From positions 1 through 57,655 of the forward strand of contig JAIOPV010000111.1 of NCBI GenBank assembly GCA_021413735.1: 57,655 bases of DNA, in the 5' to 3' direction. The stretch's first letter is position 1, and every line of letters starts with the position of its first letter. The stretch comes from Planctomycetota bacterium (GTDB taxonomy: Bacteria > Planctomycetota > Planctomycetia > Gemmatales > Gemmataceae). Positions 54,784-57,655 of this stretch are shown in pieces. A program made the translations under genes and the position numbers. The notes below the pieces were generated by a model. The model ran no database searches. It saw only the letters and a program-made list of their open reading frames with translations, and was not told the DNA's origin.

Positions 54784-55341
54784 TCACCGCACGGAAACGA
54801 AGCGCCAGTCGGGAACCGAAGGCGGCAACTCGCCACTCTCATACATCACTTCACCGAGGCCATCCTTTAGCTTCTTCAACGCAAGACGGCGATACGTCAC
54901 ATAGTGAAAGTCGCACTTCGCCTCACGCATCGCGTCCCACATCCGATACAGCCGGTCGGTTTCCCGTGCGGCTTCGCTCAGAACAACGGCCCGGTCCGCT
55001 TCCCACAGTAATCGCACATCGAGATGTTTGCGGAACGCCCGGTTGAACTGAATCTGATCGTCCATCAATCGGCGATCCGGTAAACGGGTCGCCTCCATCA
55101 GTTTCGGGGCGTCGGCAAGGTCGGTTTTTCGCTTGCGGAGGAAGTCGAGATCCACCTGGAAATCCTCGGCTTTCGCAAGCACGTAACGTGTCTCTCGCGG
55201 ATCGAGGATCTCCCATTCGATGGCGATTTCGTGGACGGCCGACTGTACGGCGGTCCATCGCTCTGCAGTCGGGATCTGTTCAGGAGTTCCAACGGGAGCA
55301 GATAGCAACACAGTCGCGAAAAAGAGGTCTGCAGGAGCCAT
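54784..55341 (-). CDS. Exported hypothetical protein
   Basis: A 185-residue protein. ATG 55341 has ggaggg 10 nt upstream and gives a short signal-like N-terminus (MAPADLFFATVLLSAPVG). The rest is helical and charged: ETRYVLAKAEDFQVDLDFLR, LMDDQIQFNRAFRKHLDVRL, ETDRLYRMWDAMREAKCDFH. No motif recognised. Ends at the edge of a family C element. Confidence 0.65.
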   Translation of the reverse strand: MAPADLFFATVLLSAPVGTPEQIPTAERWTAVQSAVHEIAIEWEILDPRETRYVLAKAEDFQVDLDFLRKRKTDLADAPKLMEATRLPDRRLMDDQIQFNRAFRKHLDVRLLWEADRAVVLSEAARETDRLYRMWDAMREAKCDFHYVTYRRLALKKLKDGLGEVMYESGELPPSVPDWRFVSVR

Positions 55342-55689
55342 TGAAATGCCCTCCACGTTCCGGAGCGCGCACGGGTGCTGAAGACCCGCAGGCGCGGTCT
55401 GGGAAACGGGGTTGATGAATCGACACAAAGTGTCGGGTCGGGGAGGGGCGGGCGGCCGACGATGGAGAGAATTCCGCCTATCGCGGTGAGCGACAGGATG
55501 GAAAGCGGTCGGCCCGGCCTCAGCGATCCGGCTGGATCCGGGTGTTGAGATTGCCTATGGGCAATCTGTTGAAACTTTACAATACATCTTGCGTGCCGGT
55601 TGACATTTTTCGCCGCCTCTATAGGCAGCGAAACAGCCCTCACAATCGAACATCAGCCCTGTTTTCAAGCGAAATCAGGCGACTTTACC

Positions 55690-55717
55690 GGGGTGAAAAG
55701 CATTTGGGACAGTCTCT
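55690..55717. mobile_element. Insertion-sequence-end-like sequence
   Basis: catttgggacagtctct (55701-55717) matches the terminal repeat of the 101-bp element at 27958-28058 at 15 of 17 positions. No opposite end was found nearby, so it looks like a solo or decayed end. The surrounding 55429-55800 is AT-richer than the window and shows no gene. Confidence 0.35.
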
Positions 55718-55804
55718 CGGAGAATCCCCTTTTTCCGGCGTGTCTCATACTGCCTGCTCAATTAACGCGCAAATGTATGCTAATTGCGCAGGCATGTAAG
55801 ACTT

Positions 55805-56034
55805 TCAAAGCTCGTCGAGATAACCGAGTACGCTGTCCACAATATCCTGATGTCGCTTCCACTGCCGATTGTGACAGCAATTGTGCTGTTTTTTCAGAAT
55901 TACTGAAGCGCCCCGGACATTTTGCGAGAACACTCTCGCCCAGGTGAAGAACCATTCCGCACACGTGCCGGTATGAGTCACCGTGCCAACCCGCTTCCTC
56001 AGCGATAAGCTCTGCCGCATGGCTGGTCGTGTTC
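55805..56034 (-). pseudogene. Frameshifted gene remnant, function unknown
   Basis: One minus frame reads SHAAELIAEEAGWHGDSYRH then CGMVLHLGESVLAKCPGRFS, NSEKTAQLLSQSAVEAT. One base later another frame continues QDIVDSVLGYLDEL and stops at 55805-55807. The joined text looks like a normal helical protein of about 75 residues. No start codon is in frame near its beginning. It lies in AT-richer DNA beside an insertion-sequence-like end, so a decayed gene is likely. Confidence 0.35.
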
Positions 56035-56049
56035 GTTTCGGAGACTCGG

Positions 56050-56832
56050 ATGTCGCGTTCACTTGCGGGACAGGTCGTAATCGTCACGGGTGCCTCAAGC
56101 GGTATTGGTTGGGAGCTCGCCCGACAGATCGCGGCTGAAGGAGCGAAGGTCGGGTTGATCGCTCGCCGTGCGGAACCGCTTCAGGAATTGCAAAAGCTCA
56201 TCGCCGCCGCAGGCGGCACGGCAGCCGTTGTGGTCGCCGACGTCGGACAGCGCGAGCAAGTGGAAGCCGCGTTCCGTTCGTTGAACGACCAACTCGGGCC
56301 GGTCGATCTCGTCATCGCCAACGCCGGGATCGGCAAACCGACGCTGCTCGACCCCGTAAACATGACCGATGTCGAGGACACGTTCCGCATCAACCTGATG
56401 GGTGTCATCTACACGCTGTCGGCGGCGTTGCCGACGATGCTCGGTCGGAAGACGGGACATCTCGTGGGGATTTCGAGCCTCGCCGGTCATCGTGGGTTGC
56501 CGGGCGAATCGGCGTATTGTGCGAGCAAGGCCGCCGTCATCGTGTACCTCGATAGTTTGCGAATCCACCTTCGCGGCACCGGCATACAGGTCACCACGGT
56601 CTGTCCGGGTTTTGTGACAACTCCGATGACTGTGGCGAACAAGTTTCACATGCCCCAACTCATGACGGCGGAGTATGCATCTCGCAAGATCATCCGTGCG
56701 ATCAAACGCGGCAAGAAGGTGTATAACTTCCCCTGGCGGCTCACGATGATCGTGAAGCTGAGCCGCTGGCTTCCCGATCGCCTCATGAACTGGATCATGG
56801 GCGACTACAACGAGGACGCCGCGAAGCACTGA
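56050..56832 (+). CDS. Short-chain dehydrogenase/reductase
   Basis: A 260-residue classical SDR. The cofactor motif is VTGASSGIGWELAR (N-terminus), with NAGIGKPT, the active Ser in GISSLAGHRG, and the YCASK motif (Tyr and Lys). The C-terminus, KKVYNFPWRLTMIVKLSRWL with PDRLMNWIMG, resembles membrane-attached SDRs. ATG 56050 with ggag 7 nt before it; substrate unknown. The small exported protein follows 23 nt downstream. Confidence 0.88.
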   Translation: MSRSLAGQVVIVTGASSGIGWELARQIAAEGAKVGLIARRAEPLQELQKLIAAAGGTAAVVVADVGQREQVEAAFRSLNDQLGPVDLVIANAGIGKPTLLDPVNMTDVEDTFRINLMGVIYTLSAALPTMLGRKTGHLVGISSLAGHRGLPGESAYCASKAAVIVYLDSLRIHLRGTGIQVTTVCPGFVTTPMTVANKFHMPQLMTAEYASRKIIRAIKRGKKVYNFPWRLTMIVKLSRWLPDRLMNWIMGDYNEDAAKH

Positions 56833-56855
56833 ACCCACAAACTCCGAGGGACATC

Positions 56856-57257
56856 ATGCGTGCGTGTGCGATTCTGGCGGTTCTGTTTGCCGCGTCCGTG
56901 GTGATCGCCGAAGAAAAGCCCGTCGTGAAAGAACTCTCCACGAAGGAACTCAAGATCGCGTTCCCAGAAAAGGGAAAGGCCGGCGAGCCAACGACGATCA
57001 CGTCGGCTGAGGAACTTGCCAAGTCGCTGATTCTGAAGGACGCGGCTGATGCTGTACAGAAGCAAATCGACTTCAAGACGGAGAAGCTGCTGGCGTTCGC
57101 GTGGGCGGGTTCGGGTCAGGATATGCTCGCAGTCACTGCCAAGTCGAAGGATAGCAAGACACTGCTGACGATCGCATACACACCGGGTCGAACGCGCGAC
57201 CTGCGACAACACGCCAAACTCTTCGTCGTGCCCAAAGACGCCGAGATCGCGAAGTAA
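56856..57257 (+). CDS. Small exported hypothetical protein (PrcB-like pattern)
   Basis: A 133-residue exported protein, ATG 56856 after ccgaggga. The signal peptide is MRACAILAVLFAASVVIAEE. The mature part has TITSAEELAKSLILKDAADA, then KTEKLLAFAWAGSGQDMLAV, like PrcB_C-type domains. Role unknown. Probably co-transcribed with the SDR gene. Confidence 0.6.
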   Translation: MRACAILAVLFAASVVIAEEKPVVKELSTKELKIAFPEKGKAGEPTTITSAEELAKSLILKDAADAVQKQIDFKTEKLLAFAWAGSGQDMLAVTAKSKDSKTLLTIAYTPGRTRDLRQHAKLFVVPKDAEIAK

Positions 57258-57362
57258 GAAGAACGCAAAGTACTGACTTCAAAATGCAAAGAGAAGAAGC
57301 AGATCTGGGACTTGTTCAGTGGCTGTCGCACAGCCGGTTCTGCTGGTGGCGAAATGAGGTTC

Positions 57363-57513
57363 ATGTCTTTGCCCCGAAGGGGCAGGAGAACATAGCCCCG
57401 GGCAAGACTGCGAAGCGGTCGCAGCCCCGGGACCAACCACCAAAACGAACGCACCCTGAAAGGGTGCGACACGCGTTTGCAGATGGGTGACCGCTCTTGT
57501 CCCACCCTTTCAG
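57363..57513. repeat. Family C palindromic element (copy 3, interrupted)
   Basis: Same left half as other copies (gccccgaaggggcaggagaa ... caccctgaaagggtgcgaca ... ttgtcccaccctttcagg), but where copies 1 and 2 continue 'gtggatcatgg' this one switches to transposase DNA at about 57513/57514. Confidence 0.75.
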
Positions 57514-57514
57514 G

Positions 57515-57655
57515 CTATCTTTTACCCACATTTTTCTGCTGCATCTGGTAGCCCAGGAGCAGATCTTGCAGTCTCTGGTAGCCTCGCCACAGCGTGCGGA
57601 CCCCAGGCTCACCGTCTCCTGTCCGACCCAGAAACCCACCCAGACTTGCCACCCC
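57515..57655 (-). CDS. IS4-type transposase, C-terminal end (partial)
   Basis: The last 46 codons of a transposase entering from beyond the right edge. The text GVASLGGFLGRTGDGEPGVR then TLWRGYQRLQDLLLGYQMQQ is the C-terminal block of IS4-family transposases ('LGGFLGRK.DGEPG..TLWRG..RL.D'). Stop TAG at 57515-57517, next to the broken family C repeat. Confidence 0.75.
   Translation of the reverse strand, partial: GVASLGGFLGRTGDGEPGVRTLWRGYQRLQDLLLGYQMQQKNVGKR

Noticed and set aside
54466-54787. Small open frames inside family C elements
   Set aside because: They follow the palindromes and recur with each copy; no ribosome sites.
1-57655. tRNA or rRNA genes
   Set aside because: No cloverleaf-like stretch with a TTC-G-A loop or conserved rRNA segment was noticed by eye; a dedicated scan was not possible.

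Overview
The window is high-GC bacterial DNA that looks like a planctomycete of the Gemmata group (order Gemmatales). The evidence is the company of protein families: a DUF1501 protein, DUF1571, DUF1559 pilin-like protein followed by a small lipoprotein, a TIGR03000-like domain, a sulfatase, Pkn-type kinases with an N-terminal zinc ribbon, a lineage-expanded family ending in 'GCWVVDHVLGK', and a very large secretin. Gene strands alternate often, operons are short, and almost every wider intergenic gap holds a palindromic repeat. No rRNA, tRNA or CRISPR array was seen.

Layout. 1-4.4 kb: partial DJ-1/PfpI gene, yidC, a metallophosphoesterase and an MBL-fold hydrolase, all minus. 4.7-9.8 kb: DUF1571 protein, Bax inhibitor-1-like membrane protein, a peroxidase relic, tsaD, lexA and trpD. 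9.8-14.9 kb: CAP-like protein, lipoprotein hydrolase, dtd, DUF1501 protein and a secreted protein of five ~60-residue repeats. 15.2-16.3 kb: a broken kinase-LRR gene. 16.3-21.5 kb: a repeat-rich spacer and a 1447-residue secretin. 21.6-26.4 kb: minus-strand genes (OB-fold-like protein, Gemmata-type family, amidohydrolase, alpha/beta hydrolase, Gfo/Idh oxidoreductase). 26.5-35.1 kb: icd, an ABC-2 permease, sulfatase, CBM9-like protein and a large exported esterase/peptidase.

35.2-41.2 kb: IS5-type relic; a tight operon of two McsA-like proteins, the protein-arginine kinase McsB and a VanZ protein; a zinc-ribbon gene sitting inside a split palindrome; ftsK. 41.3-50.0 kb: trmL, an exported methyltransferase fusion, glnA, an addiction-module gene overlapping an unknown partner, a secreted protein, a class V aminotransferase and trpE. 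50.2-57.3 kb: a membrane Ser/Thr kinase behind a clear promoter and an attenuator-like hairpin, DUF1559 plus lipoprotein, an NlpC/P60 protein, a degraded region, an SDR enzyme and a small exported protein. The window ends inside an IS4-type transposase that interrupts a palindromic repeat.

How the genes work together: most are housekeeping or cell-envelope functions (YidC, FtsK, secretin, exported hydrolases) and central nitrogen, tryptophan and TCA enzymes. The unusual content is (i) at least eight families of intergenic palindromes, one enclosing a complete gene, (ii) the mcsA-mcsA-mcsB-vanZ unit without ctsR or clpC beside it, (iii) the oversized secretin, (iv) the five-repeat secreted protein, and (v) the exported methyltransferase. 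No defence island or biosynthetic cluster is visible. Product calls rest on motif recognition by eye; no database search was run.
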